This document shows, piece by piece, positions 29,287 through 39,408 of a stretch of DNA of 64,000 nt; the stretch's first letter is position 1; the number at the start of each line of letters is the position of its first letter. Under the pieces are notes generated by a model. That model had not been told where the DNA came from and searched no databases. It worked only from the letters and a program-made list of their open reading frames with translations. Source of the DNA: Sulfitobacter maritimus (GTDB taxonomy: Bacteria; Pseudomonadota; Alphaproteobacteria; Rhodobacterales; Rhodobacteraceae); NCBI RefSeq assembly GCF_013346665.1, contig NZ_JABVBB010000021.1:124001-188000 (forward strand), in the 5' to 3' direction. The translations under genes and the position numbers were made by a program.

Positions 29287-31944
29287 ATGAAGACGCTGAA
29301 CGATATTCGCTCCACTTTTCTAAATTATTTCGATGCGCAGGGGCATCAGGTCGTCCCCTCCAGCCCATTGGTGCCGCGCAACGATCCGACGTTGATGTTC
29401 ACGGCTGCGGGTATGGTTCAGTTTAAGAACCTTTTTACTGGCGTCGAAACCCGCGACTACAGCCGCGCCGCGTCTGCGCAGAAATGCGTGCGGGCGGGTG
29501 GCAAGCATAATGACCTTGATAACGTGGGCTATACCGCGCGGCACCACACGTTTTTTGAGATGCTGGGCAACTTCAGCTTTGGCGACTATTTCAAAGCCGA
29601 AGCGATCCCTTTTGCTTGGGATTTGCTGACGAAAGAGTTTGGCATTGATCCCAATCGCTTGTTGGTCACCGTGTACCATACTGATGAAGAAGCGGTTAAC
29701 ATCTGGAAAGCGCATACTGGACTGCCGGATGAGCGGATCATTCGCATTGCCACGGATGATAACTTTTGGTCCGCCGGCCCGACTGGCCCCTGCGGGCCTT
29801 GCACCGAAATTTTCTATGACCACGGCGATCACATCTGGGGGGGGCCTCCGGGCAGCCCGGAGGAAGACGGCGACCGCTTTGTAGAGATTTGGAACCTCGT
29901 CTTCATGCAATATGAGCAGTTCGCAGATGGCACACGCCAGCCTCTGCCGAACCAATCGATTGACACAGGCATGGGGATTGAGCGCGTTGCGGCCTTGTTG
30001 CAAGGCACGAACGACAACTACGCCACGGACCTGATGCGGAGCTTAATTGAAGCCAGCGCCCATGCGTCCTCGACCGATCCGGACGGACCGGGCAAGACCC
30101 ACCACCGGGTGATTGCCGACCACCTGCGTTCGACGTCGTTCCTGATTGCCGATGGGGTGATGCCCTCAAACGAGGGCCGCGGTTACGTATTGCGCCGCAT
30201 TATGCGCCGTGCCATGCGACATGCGCATTTGCTCGGCGTTAAGGACCCGTTAATGCATCAGCTTGTACCCTCATTGGTGCAACAGATGGGCGCGGCCTAT
30301 CCAGAACTAGGTCAGGCGCAATCACTGATCCGTGAAACCCTGCTGCTGGAGGAAACCCGTTTTCGCCAAACGCTCGATCGCGGGCTGAAACTGCTGGATG
30401 ACGAGTTGAGCGGCCTGCCCGAGGGGGCGACCCTGCCGGGCGAAGCGGCGTTCAAGCTCTATGACACATATGGCTTCCCGCTGGACCTCACCCAAGATGC
30501 GCTGCGCGAAAAGGGTCGGGCGGTGGATACCGAAGGGTTTGATACCGCGATGGCAGCGCAGAAGGCCAAGGCCCGTGCAGCTTGGGCAGGCTCCGGCGAG
30601 GCGGCGGATGCGACGGTTTGGTTCAACGTGGCCGATGAGCATGGCGTCACGGAGTTCCTTGGCTATGACACGGAAACTGCCGAAGGGCAGATCGTGGCCT
30701 TGGTACAGGGCGGTGATCTGGTCGAGGTGGCGGCGATCAGCAGCGACGTTCAGGTTGCGCTGAACCAAACGCCATTCTACGCCGAAAGCGGCGGGCAAGT
30801 TGGCGACACGGGCATCATTCGCACGCCGACGGGGCGTGTGGAAGTGACCGATACGCGCAAATCAGCGGGCGTCTTCGTGCACTTCGGCCATGTGGTTGAG
30901 GGAGAGATCAAACCCGGTCAAACGGCTGTTTTAGAAGTGGATTCCGCGCGGCGTACGGCGATCCGGGCGAACCACTCCGCGACCCACCTGCTGCATGAAG
31001 CGCTGCGCAATGCGCTTGGTGAGCATGTCTCTCAGCGTGGCTCGTTGAATGCGCATGACCGCCTGCGGTTTGACTTTTCTCATGCCAAGGGTCTGACGCA
31101 AGAAGAGCTCAGCCAAGTTGAGCGCGAGGTGAACGACTACATCCGTCAGAACACGCCGGTTGAGACACGGATCATGACGCCAGACGACGCGCGGGCCATC
31201 GGGGCGCAGGCGCTCTTTGGCGAAAAATACGGCGACGAAGTGCGCGTTGTGTCGATGGGCCAGCTTGAAGGGTCCGGCAAGGGCAGCGACAAATCGACCT
31301 ATTCGTTGGAGCTTTGCGGCGGCACCCATGTGCGCCAGACCGGCGATATTGGTGCCTTTGTTCTGCTGGGCGACAGCGCCAGCAGCGCTGGCGTGCGTCG
31401 GATCGAAGCCCTGACCGGGACCGAGGCCTTGAACTGGTTGCGCGAGCAGGAAGCAGCGCTGAGCCGGGTCGCGGCTGAGCTCAAGACCTCGACCAGTGAC
31501 GTGCCGGACCGGGTACGCGCCTTGTTGGAGGAACGCCGGAACCTATCCAATGAAGTCGCGCAGTTACGGCGCGAACTGGCTATGGCGGGCGGCGGCGCGG
31601 CAGCGCCAGAAGCGCGTGAGGTGAATGGCGTGAAATTCGTCGGCCAAGTGCTCAACGGCGTGACGGGCAAAGACCTGCCTGCGTTGGTGGATGAGCATAA
31701 GGCCAAGCTCGGCTCGGGCGCGGTACTGTTGATCGCCGATACCGGCAGCAAAGCTGCGGTTGCGGGTGGTGTGACCAAGGATTTGACAGATCGCTTTTCT
31801 GCGGTTGAGATGGTCAAGGCAGCGGTGGCCGAATTGGGTGGCAAGGGCGGCGGTGGTCGGCCTGACATGGCCCAAGGGGGCGGTGCATCGGCAGAGAATG
31901 CGGAGGCGGCGATTGCTGCGGCTGAAAACACTTTGAAAGGATAA
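29287..31944 (+). CDS. alaS: Alanyl-tRNA synthetase
   Basis: 885 residues from ATG 29287 with GGAAGG upstream; the frame is open 34 codons further back but those do not match the family. The class II aminoacylation core begins with [18 protein letters not shown], the editing domain has [16 protein letters not shown] and the zinc motif CGGTHV, and the C-terminal oligomerisation domain ends in a glycine-rich [16 protein letters not shown]. It charges tRNA-Ala and clears mischarged serine or glycine. A DUF1330 gene follows after five bases. Confidence 0.98.
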   Translation: MKTLNDIRSTFLNYFDAQGHQVVPSSPLVPRNDPTLMFTAAGMVQFKNLFTGVETRDYSRAASAQKCVRAGGKHNDLDNVGYTARHHTFFEMLGNFSFGDYFKAEAIPFAWDLLTKEFGIDPNRLLVTVYHTDEEAVNIWKAHTGLPDERIIRIATDDNFWSAGPTGPCGPCTEIFYDHGDHIWGGPPGSPEEDGDRFVEIWNLVFMQYEQFADGTRQPLPNQSIDTGMGIERVAALLQGTNDNYATDLMRSLIEASAHASSTDPDGPGKTHHRVIADHLRSTSFLIADGVMPSNEGRGYVLRRIMRRAMRHAHLLGVKDPLMHQLVPSLVQQMGAAYPELGQAQSLIRETLLLEETRFRQTLDRGLKLLDDELSGLPEGATLPGEAAFKLYDTYGFPLDLTQDALREKGRAVDTEGFDTAMAAQKAKARAAWAGSGEAADATVWFNVADEHGVTEFLGYDTETAEGQIVALVQGGDLVEVAAISSDVQVALNQTPFYAESGGQVGDTGIIRTPTGRVEVTDTRKSAGVFVHFGHVVEGEIKPGQTAVLEVDSARRTAIRANHSATHLLHEALRNALGEHVSQRGSLNAHDRLRFDFSHAKGLTQEELSQVEREVNDYIRQNTPVETRIMTPDDARAIGAQALFGEKYGDEVRVVSMGQLEGSGKGSDKSTYSLELCGGTHVRQTGDIGAFVLLGDSASSAGVRRIEALTGTEALNWLREQEAALSRVAAELKTSTSDVPDRVRALLEERRNLSNEVAQLRRELAMAGGGAAAPEAREVNGVKFVGQVLNGVTGKDLPALVDEHKAKLGSGAVLLIADTGSKAAVAGGVTKDLTDRFSAVEMVKAAVAELGGKGGGGRPDMAQGGGASAENAEAAIAAAENTLKG

Positions 31945-31949
31945 GACCC

Positions 31950-32237
31950 ATGGGCGCACTTTGGATTGCACATGTCACCGTCACCGACGAAGAGGCCTAT
32001 AAGAAATACGCCGCCGGGGCGACCGAAGCGATCGCCGCCCATGGCGGCAAGTTCATCGCACGCGGCGGGCGTTTTGTTCAGCTTGAAGGTAAGGAACGGC
32101 CACGCAATGTAGTGGCCCGCTTTCAGGACGTCGAAACGGCGGAGAATTGTTACCACTCAGACGCTTATCAGGCGGCGTTAAACCACGCGCGTGGCGCGTC
32201 AGAGCGGGAATTGTTGATCGTCGAAACCGACGAGTGA
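31950..32237 (+). CDS. DUF1330 family protein
   Basis: 95 residues, full length for this dimeric ferredoxin-like alpha-beta barrel family. The typical YKKYAAGATEAIAAHGGKFI and RPRNVVARFQDVETAENCYHS patterns are present. Its biochemical role is unknown. The gene starts five bases after alaS, so it is probably translated from the alaS message. Confidence 0.88.
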   Translation: MGALWIAHVTVTDEEAYKKYAAGATEAIAAHGGKFIARGGRFVQLEGKERPRNVVARFQDVETAENCYHSDAYQAALNHARGASERELLIVETDE

Positions 32238-32319
32238 GCTTAAGCGTCGCGGCTGACCACTGGCCGGGCGCATTACTTTTTTCAGAGGGAACCTTCCTTC
32301 GCAACTGAGGTTGAGCCGT

Positions 32320-33045
32320 ATGAACCTCGACCGCATATCCGCCTTCGCCCATTGGTGCCGCCGCCATGTGGAGGTGACCACGCTCGCGTTAATGAGCCTT
32401 TCGATCATCGCGGTTTGGACGTTGGCGGAACTGACCGAAGAGGTCGTCGCGGGGAGTACCAGCAGCCTTGACCGCGACATTCTCCTTTTTCTGCGCACGC
32501 CGGGTGATCTTTCGGACCCCATTGGCCCATGGTGGGTCGAGGAGATCGGCCGCGACCTGACGGCACTGGGCGGCGTCGCGGTATTGGTGCTGACCACGGT
32601 TGTGGTCTCACTCTTTTTTCTGCTGCAGCGGCGATGGTCCACGGCCCTCTATATTCTCGTGACGGTTGGCGGGGGCATTGTGTTGAGCAGCATCGCCAAG
32701 GAATTTTTTGACCGCCCGCGCCCGGATCTCGTGCCGCATGGCTCGCTGGTGCATACGGCCAGCTTTCCCTCGGGACATTCGATGATGGCGGCGGTGGCCT
32801 ATCTGACACTCGGCGCAATGGTCGCGCGGGCGCAAACCCGATGGGCGCTTAAGGTTTATACGCTCGCCGTGGCCGTGCTGCTCACGCTCCTCGTTGGGGT
32901 GAGCCGGGTCTATATGGGCGTGCATTGGCCGACCGATGTGGCGGCGGGCTGGTTGGGCGGTGGCGCATGGGCGGTGCTGTGTTTGGCGGTCGCACGCAGC
33001 CTGGCCAAACGCGGGCATATCGACCAAGAGCCAAGCGATAGCTGA
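32320..33045 (+). CDS. PAP2-family membrane phosphatase
   Basis: 241 residues from ATG 32320 with GAGG ten bases upstream (a TTG lies nine bases earlier). Five or six hydrophobic helices carry the three PAP2 motifs: KEFFDRPRP, PSGHS and SRVYMGVHWPTD. It would remove phosphate from a lipid phosphate such as phosphatidic acid, PGP or undecaprenyl diphosphate at the outer face of the inner membrane. The lipid substrate is not evident. A shared terminator separates it from typA. Confidence 0.92.
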   Translation: MNLDRISAFAHWCRRHVEVTTLALMSLSIIAVWTLAELTEEVVAGSTSSLDRDILLFLRTPGDLSDPIGPWWVEEIGRDLTALGGVAVLVLTTVVVSLFFLLQRRWSTALYILVTVGGGIVLSSIAKEFFDRPRPDLVPHGSLVHTASFPSGHSMMAAVAYLTLGAMVARAQTRWALKVYTLAVAVLLTLLVGVSRVYMGVHWPTDVAAGWLGGGAWAVLCLAVARSLAKRGHIDQEPSDS

Positions 33046-33073
33046 AGGCACCACACCACAGTTCCAAATGTAG

Positions 33074-33111
33074 AAACGGCAGCGTATCCATCAGATGCGC
33101 TGCCGTTTTTC
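33074..33111. terminator. Bidirectional terminator between PAP2 and typA
   Basis: AAACGGCAGCG (33074-33084) and CGCTGCCGTTT (33098-33108) form an 11-bp perfect stem with T-runs on both strands, between convergent genes. Confidence 0.9.
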
Positions 33112-33128
33112 GTAGATAGTGTGGCTGC

Positions 33129-34946
33129 TTAGCCAGCTTTCGCCATACGCTTGCGCTCATGCGGATCAAGGAACCGCTTGCGCAGGCGGATTGCGTTGGG
33201 CGTCACTTCGACAAGCTCATCATCGTCGATATAGGCAATCGCCTCCTCAAGGCTCAGCGTCATCGGCGTGGTCAGGCGTACTGCCTCGTCGGTGCCGGAG
33301 GCGCGGACGTTGGTCAGTTTCTTGCCCTTCAACGGGTTTACCTCAAGATCATTCTCGCGGCTGTGCTCGCCAATGATCATGCCGGTATAGACGTCAGCCT
33401 GCGCGCCGATCATCATCTTGCCACGCTCTTCGAGGTTCCACAGGGCGAAGGCGACCGAGGTGCCGTTTTCCATGGAAATCAAAACGCCTGCCCGACGACC
33501 GGGGATCGGCCCTTTGTGCGGCGCCCAGGAATGGAAAACCCGGTTGATAACACCTGTGCCGCGCGTGTCGGTCAGGAATTCGCCGTGGTACCCGATCAGT
33601 CCGCGCGAAGGAACATGGGCAATGATGCGGGTCTTGCCTGCGCCTGCGGGTTTCATCTCGACCAACTCGCCCTTGCGAGTGCCGGTGATCTTTTCAATGA
33701 CCGCGCCGGAGTATTCGTCATCGACGTCGATGGTAGCTTCTTCGATGGGCTCATGGCGCACGCCGTCGATCTCTTGGAACAGAACCTGCGGGCGGGAGAT
33801 CGAAAGCTCGAAACCCTCACGGCGCATGTTTTCGATCAGAACGCCCATCTGCAATTCGCCACGACCAGCAACTTCGAAAGCATCGCCGCCCGGTGTGTCG
33901 GAGATTTTGATCGCGACGTTGGATTCGGCTTCTTTCATCAGACGCTCGCGGATCACGCGGGACTGCACCTTTTTACCGTCACGGCCCGCCAGCGGGCTGT
34001 CATTGATGCCGAAGGTCACGGTGATGGTAGGCGGGTCGATCGGCTGGGCGGGGATCGCCTCGTCAACAGAGGTGTCGGCCAGCGTGTCGGCCACGGTTGC
34101 TTTGGTCATGCCCGCGATGGAGACGATGTCGCCCGCTTCGGCCAGATCGATGGCCGTCTGCTCCAACCCGCGGAAGGCGAGGATTTTGGTGCAGCGGAAG
34201 TTCTCGATCAGCGTGCCGTCGCGCGACATGGCTTTGATTGTCTGGCCCGCTTTCAACGTGCCAGTTTCAACACGACCGGTGAGCAAGCGGCCCAAGAACG
34301 GGTCGCCGCCCAATGTGGTGGCCAGCATGGTGAAAGGCTTGTCGGCGTTTTCGATCTGCTTGGGGGCAGGGACATGCTCAAGGATCAGGTCAAACAGGGC
34401 ATCGAGCCCGTCGCGCTTGCCGTCAAGCGTATGATCGGCCCAGCCGGAGCGGCCAGAAGCATACATGGCGGGGAAATCAAGCTGCTCTTCGCTGGCATCC
34501 AAGCTGGCGAATAGGTCAAAACATTCATCAAGCGCGCGGTCCGGCTCGCCATCAGGCTTGTCGACTTTGTTGACGACGACGATTGGGCGCAGGCCCAGTT
34601 TCAGCGCTTTCGAGGTTACGAATTTGGTCTGGGGCATCGGACCTTCGGCGGCGTCCACCAGCAGGACCACACCGTCGACCATCGACAGAATGCGCTCAAC
34701 CTCACCGCCAAAATCGGCGTGGCCGGGGGTGTCGACGATGTTGATGCGGGTGTTTTTCCACACAACCGACGTCGGCTTGGCAAAGATGGTGATCCCGCGC
34801 TCGCGCTCCAGATCGTTGCTGTCCATGGCACGCTCAGTCGTGGCCTGGTTCTCACGGTAGGTGCCGGATTGCTTTAGAAGCTCGTCTACCAGCGTGGTTT
34901 TGCCGTGGTCAACGTGGGCGATAATTGCGATGTTGCGCAGATCCAT
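33129..34946 (-). CDS. typA: Translational GTPase TypA/BipA
   Basis: 605 residues from ATG 34946, matching the family N-terminus [19 protein letters not shown]. GTPase motifs G1 (AHVDHGKT), G3 ([12 protein letters not shown]) and G4 (NKVD) are intact, followed by domain II, the EF-G-like domains and the TypA C-terminal domain. The protein binds ribosomes and aids 50S assembly and stress growth. It ends at the terminator shared with the PAP2 gene. Confidence 0.97.
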   Translation of the reverse strand: MDLRNIAIIAHVDHGKTTLVDELLKQSGTYRENQATTERAMDSNDLERERGITIFAKPTSVVWKNTRINIVDTPGHADFGGEVERILSMVDGVVLLVDAAEGPMPQTKFVTSKALKLGLRPIVVVNKVDKPDGEPDRALDECFDLFASLDASEEQLDFPAMYASGRSGWADHTLDGKRDGLDALFDLILEHVPAPKQIENADKPFTMLATTLGGDPFLGRLLTGRVETGTLKAGQTIKAMSRDGTLIENFRCTKILAFRGLEQTAIDLAEAGDIVSIAGMTKATVADTLADTSVDEAIPAQPIDPPTITVTFGINDSPLAGRDGKKVQSRVIRERLMKEAESNVAIKISDTPGGDAFEVAGRGELQMGVLIENMRREGFELSISRPQVLFQEIDGVRHEPIEEATIDVDDEYSGAVIEKITGTRKGELVEMKPAGAGKTRIIAHVPSRGLIGYHGEFLTDTRGTGVINRVFHSWAPHKGPIPGRRAGVLISMENGTSVAFALWNLEERGKMMIGAQADVYTGMIIGEHSRENDLEVNPLKGKKLTNVRASGTDEAVRLTTPMTLSLEEAIAYIDDDELVEVTPNAIRLRKRFLDPHERKRMAKAG

Positions 34947-35092
34947 TAAGTAAGCCTTTGGATTGGGGAGTGGCGCGCAGGCCGATGGCCGCACGAGAGA
35001 TTGCGCCGCCAATAACGTGCTGCGGCGTTAATTGCTAGTCCTAATGACTAAAGTGGGCTCTTGCAGCGTTCTATCGGCGCACAACTGCCGGT

Positions 35093-35422
35093 TTAATGGG
35101 GGCTGGTTTTGGAGAACAGGTGGATGATCAGGATGCCGCAAATAATAAATGCGATCCCCAAAAGCGCTGGAGGATCGAGCCTTTGGCCAAAGAGCAAGAA
35201 GCCAATGATCGCGATAAACACGATGCCAAGCCCCGCCCAAAGCGCATAGACCACGCCGACGGGCATGACTTTGAGCGTCAGCGACATGCAGTAAAACGAG
35301 ATTACGTAAAACACCACCACCGCGACGGAGGGCCAAAGCCGGGTAAACTGCTGGGACGCCTGAACGGCGGTCGTGCCAAGGGTTTCGGCGATCACCGCGA
35401 TGAACAGCCACAGGTAATGCAT
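35093..35422 (-). CDS. Small multidrug resistance (SMR) family exporter
   Basis: 109 residues with four predicted helices. The essential membrane glutamate (Glu13, in AVIAETLGT) and the helix-3 pattern YALWAGLGIV match the EmrE branch of SMR proteins. It would exchange cationic drugs or guanidinium-like compounds for protons as a dimer. It lies 15 bases after an Lrp-type regulator in the same direction, which is probably its regulator. The EmrE versus guanidinium exporter choice cannot be made from sequence alone. Confidence 0.9.
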   Translation of the reverse strand: MHYLWLFIAVIAETLGTTAVQASQQFTRLWPSVAVVVFYVISFYCMSLTLKVMPVGVVYALWAGLGIVFIAIIGFLLFGQRLDPPALLGIAFIICGILIIHLFSKTSPH

Positions 35423-35437
35423 GGGGTGACGCCTTAT

Positions 35438-35896
35438 TCAAAGGGGCAGTTGCGTGGTTTCCTTGATCTCTTCCATGACAAAACTGGCAGAGACATCGGA
35501 CAGCGGTACTTTGCGAATGAGATCTTGATACAATTGGTCGTATCCCGCCATATCCGCAACCCGCGCACGGATCAAATAGTCCAGATCGCCGGTCATGCGG
35601 TAGACGCCGAGGATTTCCGGCATGGCGGCGGTGGCTTTTGAGAATTTCTCAAGCCAGTCGGGCGCGTGGGCATTGGTGCGCACTTGGATGAAGACGCTTA
35701 AACCTAGCCCAAGTTTTGACGCATCCAGGAGCGTTACCCTGCCTTTAATGATGCCCGCTGTTTCCAGTGCTCTAATGCGCCGCCAACAGGCGTTGCGCGA
35801 CAGGTTGACCGCCGCGCCGAGGGCTTCGAGCGACTGGCCAGCGTCGCGTTGCAGTTCCACCAGAATGCGGCGGTCAATCTCATCAAGCGTTGTCAT
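35438..35896 (-). CDS. Lrp/AsnC-family transcriptional regulator
   Basis: 152 residues from ATG 35896, the usual family length; the open frame extends further but without family match. Residues 1-60 form the winged helix (LDEIDRRILVELQRDAG, then SLEALGAAVNLSRNACWRRI), and 65-140 the RAM ligand domain (GVYRMTGDLDYLIRA). It probably senses an amino acid. The SMR gene follows directly and is the likely target. Confidence 0.93.
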   Translation of the reverse strand: MTTLDEIDRRILVELQRDAGQSLEALGAAVNLSRNACWRRIRALETAGIIKGRVTLLDASKLGLGLSVFIQVRTNAHAPDWLEKFSKATAAMPEILGVYRMTGDLDYLIRARVADMAGYDQLYQDLIRKVPLSDVSASFVMEEIKETTQLPL

Positions 35897-36011
35897 CTTT
35901 GCAATTTGGCGGGAAGATTTCCCAAGGGCAAGCGAATCCTTGCAAGGATTTGAGAAAACGTCACGCAGGCTTTGCGGTAGGTTAGGGGAAGGCAAATCAC
36001 AGGAGCTCTCT

Positions 36012-36218
36012 ATGATCGCGCGTATTTTTCTCGACCATCCGGCTAAGGTGGAAGAGACGTTTTTCCAGCATATGGCTTTCGCGCTGAAGTTTTCCGGACT
36101 GCTCTTTGCGGCGGCGGGCGCGGCGTTGGTCCATGCGCTGATCCCCTGTCTGTTTGAGAAGACCGCGAGCAGGATTATCGCGAAGCTTTACGCGCGGACG
36201 CATAACCGGGGGCAGTAA
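36012..36218 (+). CDS. DUF6356-like small membrane protein
   Basis: 68 residues from ATG 36012 with AGGAG ten bases upstream. One clear hydrophobic helix near residues 24-46 (LKFSGLLFAAAGAALVHALI) follows a short HPAKVEETFFQHM start that is shared by a small conserved alphaproteobacterial family of unknown role. It is divergent from the Lrp gene. Function unknown. Confidence 0.7.
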   Translation: MIARIFLDHPAKVEETFFQHMAFALKFSGLLFAAAGAALVHALIPCLFEKTASRIIAKLYARTHNRGQ

Positions 36219-36327
36219 GCCACGAGGGCCAGCGCCTGCTCATGGGGCGGCGATCCGAACCGTGATCCGTGCCACTTTATGGTGCAGCCTTTATATGACG
36301 TCGTAAAGGTACACCCAGCCTCACAAA

Positions 36328-36357
36328 ATCGCCTCCCCGCGTGGACGGGCAGGCGAT
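36328..36357. other. GC-rich hairpin without T-run
   Basis: ATCGCCT at 36328-36334 pairs with AGGCGAT at 36351-36357. It sits in a 238-base gap between the small membrane protein and the end of icd. There is no T-run, and I see no gene in this gap. Confidence 0.35.
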
Positions 36358-36407
36358 GGCCCGGGGCCTGCGGATTGATTCCGGGCTAGGGTGGTAATCG
36401 AGACCGC

Positions 36408-36434
36408 AAAAAGGGGCCGCGTTCATAGCGGCCC
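36408..36434 (-). terminator. Rho-independent terminator of icd
   Basis: On the - strand GGGCCGC and GCGGCCC form a 7-bp stem followed by C and T5. It lies 23 bases past the icd stop. Confidence 0.85.
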
Positions 36435-36456
36435 TCTTAAAGCTAGATGTTGAACC

Positions 36457-37671
36457 CTAGCCCTGAAGCGCCTTGCTCAGGTTCTCATCAACTTTCTCAA
36501 GGAATCCCATCGTGGTGAGCCAGCCTTGATCCGGACCAACCAAAAGCGCGAGGTCCTTGGTCATGTAGCCTGATTCCACGGTATCCACGACGACCTTCTC
36601 CAAGGTCTCGGCAAAGTTCACCAGCGCCGTGTTCTCATCCAACTTGCCGCGGTGCTTGAGCCCGCCGGTCCACGCGTAGATCGAGGCGATGGAGTTGGTC
36701 GAAGTTTCCTCGCCCTTTTGGTGCTGACGGTAGTGGCGCGTGACCGTCCCGTGGGCGGCTTCAGCCTCTACAGTTTTGCCATCAGGCGTCATCAACAGAC
36801 TGGTCATCAAGCCGAGCGAGCCAAAGCCCTGCGCCACGGTGTCAGACTGCACATCGCCATCGTAGTTCTTGCAAGCCCAGACATAGCCACCTGACCATTT
36901 CATCGCCGAGGCCACCATGTCGTCGATCAAGCGGTGCTCATACCAGATGTTCTTTTTCTTGAAGGCATCCGCAAACTCGGCGTCATAGATCTCTTGAAAG
37001 ATATCTTTAAAGCGCCCGTCATAGGCTTTCAGAATGGTGTTTTTGGTCGAGAGATAGACCGGCCAGCCGCGCATCAGCCCGTAGTTGAAGGACGCGCGGG
37101 CGAAATCGCGGATCGAATCGTCGAGGTTATACATCGCCATGGTCACACCGGCGGAGGGCGCGTCAAAGACCTCTTTTTCAATGGTCTCACCGTCTTCGCC
37201 GACGAATTTAATGGTCAGCTTACCTTTGCCGGGAAAGCGGAAATCGGTGGCGCGGTATTGATCGCCATAGGCATGACGGCCCACGACAATCGGCTGAGTC
37301 CAGCCAGGCACGAGGCGCGGCACGTTCTTGCAGATGATCGGCTCGCGGAAGATCACACCGCCCAAGATGTTACGGATTGTGCCGTTGGGGCTGCGGTACA
37401 TGCGCTTGAGGCCGAACTCCTCGACCCGCGCCTCATCCGGTGTGATGGTCGCGCATTTGACGCCGACGCCGTATTTTTTGATCGCTTCGGCCGCGTCGAC
37501 GGTGATCTGGTCATCGGTCTCGTCGCGGGCTTCGATGCCAAGGTCGTAGTATTTCAGGTCCAGATCAAGATAGGGGGTGATCAGCTTTTTCTTGATGAAA
37601 TCCCAGATGATCCGGGTCATTTCATCGCCGTCAAGCTCGACGATGGGGTTTTCTACCTTAATCTTCGACAT
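36457..37671 (-). CDS. icd: NADP-dependent isocitrate dehydrogenase
   Basis: 404 residues, the homodimeric form resembling the mammalian enzyme: start [19 protein letters not shown], then [19 protein letters not shown] for isocitrate binding, and [10 protein letters not shown] plus [13 protein letters not shown] for NADP binding. It oxidises isocitrate to 2-oxoglutarate with NADPH output in the TCA cycle. It is a single gene with its own terminator. Confidence 0.98.
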   Translation of the reverse strand: MSKIKVENPIVELDGDEMTRIIWDFIKKKLITPYLDLDLKYYDLGIEARDETDDQITVDAAEAIKKYGVGVKCATITPDEARVEEFGLKRMYRSPNGTIRNILGGVIFREPIICKNVPRLVPGWTQPIVVGRHAYGDQYRATDFRFPGKGKLTIKFVGEDGETIEKEVFDAPSAGVTMAMYNLDDSIRDFARASFNYGLMRGWPVYLSTKNTILKAYDGRFKDIFQEIYDAEFADAFKKKNIWYEHRLIDDMVASAMKWSGGYVWACKNYDGDVQSDTVAQGFGSLGLMTSLLMTPDGKTVEAEAAHGTVTRHYRQHQKGEETSTNSIASIYAWTGGLKHRGKLDENTALVNFAETLEKVVVDTVESGYMTKDLALLVGPDQGWLTTMGFLEKVDENLSKALQG

Positions 37672-37767
37672 GGCGAGGTCCTTTGGCTGAGGCTGCGTTT
37701 GGCCGAGCTTTAGCCTATTTCGGGCTAAAGGGGAAGATCGTATACAATGGTATGCCGAAACCTGCCC

Positions 37768-38349
37768 TCAGGCGGCACCGGCGAAAAAAGCGCTGATACG
37801 GGCGCGGGCATAGGCCCAAAGGGCCGGGGCGCCGATGGCGATCTTTCGCCCAACCTTCTCTTCGATCTGCGCCTCAGAGACATTGTAATCGGTCCAGCTG
37901 CCACCGCCCGACGCGAGGTTTTGCATCGGCGGCTGAAAGCGGTCGAGCGATTTGGCGAAACGAGCCGAAGGGCTTTCTCCGGCCTCGAACTCTTCCCAAA
38001 TGCCGCGCAATTCATCGCGCAGATCGTCAGGCAAGAGGCCAAATATGCGGTCGGCAGCGAGTTGCTCTTTGGCTTCCATATCAGCAGTGTCGTAAGTGCC
38101 GAAAATCGGATTATCGCCCGCGTCGATCTCAACCAGATCATGCAGGATCAGCATTTTGATCACTCGGTTGATATCCACCTCCGGCCCGGCCTGATCGGCC
38201 AGCACCAGCGCATAGAGCGTCAAATGCCACGAATGTTCGGCGGAGTTTTCAGCCCGGCTGGCGTCACAAAGCGTGGTGCCACGCAGGATCGACTTGAGCT
38301 TATCCGCCTCGTTGAGAAAGGCGATTTGCTGGTCGAGCCGTGCCGTCAT
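37768..38349 (-). CDS. HD-domain hydrolase (YfbR/HDDC2-like 5'-deoxynucleotidase)
   Basis: 193 residues. The HD metal ligands are visible: His39 in ENSAEHSWH, His70-Asp71 in ILHDLVEIDAGD, and a later aspartate in KSLDRFQPPMQN. This arrangement fits the YfbR-like nucleotidases that dephosphorylate dNMPs. The start overlaps the small upstream gene by 4 bases, and that gene overlaps the hydrolase, so the three form a coupled operon. The substrate is inferred. Confidence 0.87.
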   Translation of the reverse strand: MTARLDQQIAFLNEADKLKSILRGTTLCDASRAENSAEHSWHLTLYALVLADQAGPEVDINRVIKMLILHDLVEIDAGDNPIFGTYDTADMEAKEQLAADRIFGLLPDDLRDELRGIWEEFEAGESPSARFAKSLDRFQPPMQNLASGGGSWTDYNVSEAQIEEKVGRKIAIGAPALWAYARARISAFFAGAA

Positions 38350-38582
38350 ACGCCCGCCTTGGCGCGGTGTGCCTTGACCTTTCCAGCCAGAAAAGCGCGG
38401 GCTTTGTCATTTGCCATGCGCGTTCTGATCGCGGTCAAAAAGGCCTCTTCAAGGGTCTGCGACGAGGCGCCGAGCACCTCGCCGACTTGGACAAACAAAC
38501 GGTCGTCACCAATCTCGGCCTGAACCGCCAGACAGTCCTCGGCCAGTTTGTTGGCCAGTTCGATGACGACCTGATCTGCCAT
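38346..38582 (-). CDS. Conserved hypothetical protein, 78 aa
   Basis: 78 residues, mainly helical and acidic-to-basic from start to end, with no motif I recognise. Its start touches the stop of the alpha/beta hydrolase gene and its stop overlaps the HD gene start by 4 bases, so it is clearly translated in the operon. It is soluble, without signal or membrane helix. Function unknown. Confidence 0.75.
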   Translation of the reverse strand: MADQVVIELANKLAEDCLAVQAEIGDDRLFVQVGEVLGASSQTLEEAFLTAIRTRMANDKARAFLAGKVKAHRAKAGV

Positions 38583-39235
38583 TAGCGGGTCGACTCCGTC
38601 AGGCGGCGTTTCACATAGTCGGTGGTGGAGGTGATCAACGTATCCATATGCGGCTCTTCAAAGAAGTGGCCGGCACCTTCGACTTCCTTATGGGTGATCG
38701 TGATCCCCTTTTGCTCATGCAGCTTGCCCACAAGGTTGGTGGTATCGGCGGGCGGAGCCACACGGTCGGCCGTGCCGTTAATCACCAAGCCAGAGGCCGG
38801 GCAGGGCGCGAGGAACGAAAAGTCGTACATATTCGCAGGCGGCGAGACCGAGATGAAACCTGTGATCTCAGGCCGACGCATGAGCAATTGCATGCCGATC
38901 CACGCGCCAAACGAGAACCCCGCAACCCAGCAATGCTTGGAGTTGTTGTTCATCGATTGCAGGTAGTCCAGCGCCGACGCCGCATCAGACAATTCGCCGA
39001 TGCCCTGATCATACTCGCCTTGGCTGCGGCCCACGCCGCGGAAGTTAAACCGCAACACGGTGAAACCCATGTTGTAGAAGGCATAATGCAGGTTATAGAC
39101 GACCTTGTGATTCATCGTCCCGCCGAACTGCGGGTGCGGATGGAGCACGATGGCAATCGGTGCGTCACGTTCTTTTTGGGGGTGGTAGCGGCCTTCAAGG
39201 CGGCCTTCTGGTCCGGGAAAAATAACCTCGGGCAT
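38582..39235 (-). CDS. Alpha/beta hydrolase
   Basis: 217 residues from ATG 39235 with AGGGA upstream. The nucleophile elbow is GFSFGAW and the oxyanion region is HPHPQFGGTMNHKV, a pattern typical of the conserved proteobacterial hydrolases annotated as YpfH/CC-like dienelactone hydrolase relatives; the catalytic histidine is in GAGHFF. The natural substrate is unknown. It heads the operon with the 78-residue protein and the HD hydrolase, and is divergent from the iscR-suf operon. Confidence 0.88.
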   Translation of the reverse strand: MPEVIFPGPEGRLEGRYHPQKERDAPIAIVLHPHPQFGGTMNHKVVYNLHYAFYNMGFTVLRFNFRGVGRSQGEYDQGIGELSDAASALDYLQSMNNNSKHCWVAGFSFGAWIGMQLLMRRPEITGFISVSPPANMYDFSFLAPCPASGLVINGTADRVAPPADTTNLVGKLHEQKGITITHKEVEGAGHFFEEPHMDTLITSTTDYVKRRLTESTR

Positions 39236-39296
39236 GGGTGTCCCTGTCTGGGGGTTCAAAGGTTGCCACGAATAGTTGACGAATTCGCTAGGCCAC

Positions 39297-39313
39297 CTTA
39301 GAACGGTTCTAAA
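39297..39313. promoter_or_regulatory. Irr-type iron control element (ICE-like palindrome) before the suf operon
   Basis: CTTAGAACGGTTCTAAA contains the perfect 15-base palindrome TTAGAAC-G-GTTCTAA and differs from the Irr box consensus TTTAGAA-N3-TTCTAAA at one position. It lies 95 bases before iscR. Irr boxes before suf operons are known from related alphaproteobacteria. Confidence 0.7.
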
Positions 39314-39408
39314 TCTGGTTCCGCACACTTCGGTGGGGATCAGTCTTTGGACTTATGCATTTAAGCCGCCCGCGTCAATCAAATGGCGCGTCGGTGAGGG
39401 GTAGGACG

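Noticed and set aside
33159-34514. 451-codon open frame opposite typA
   Set aside because: Antisense shadow of a well-supported GTPase gene; no ribosome site or domain.
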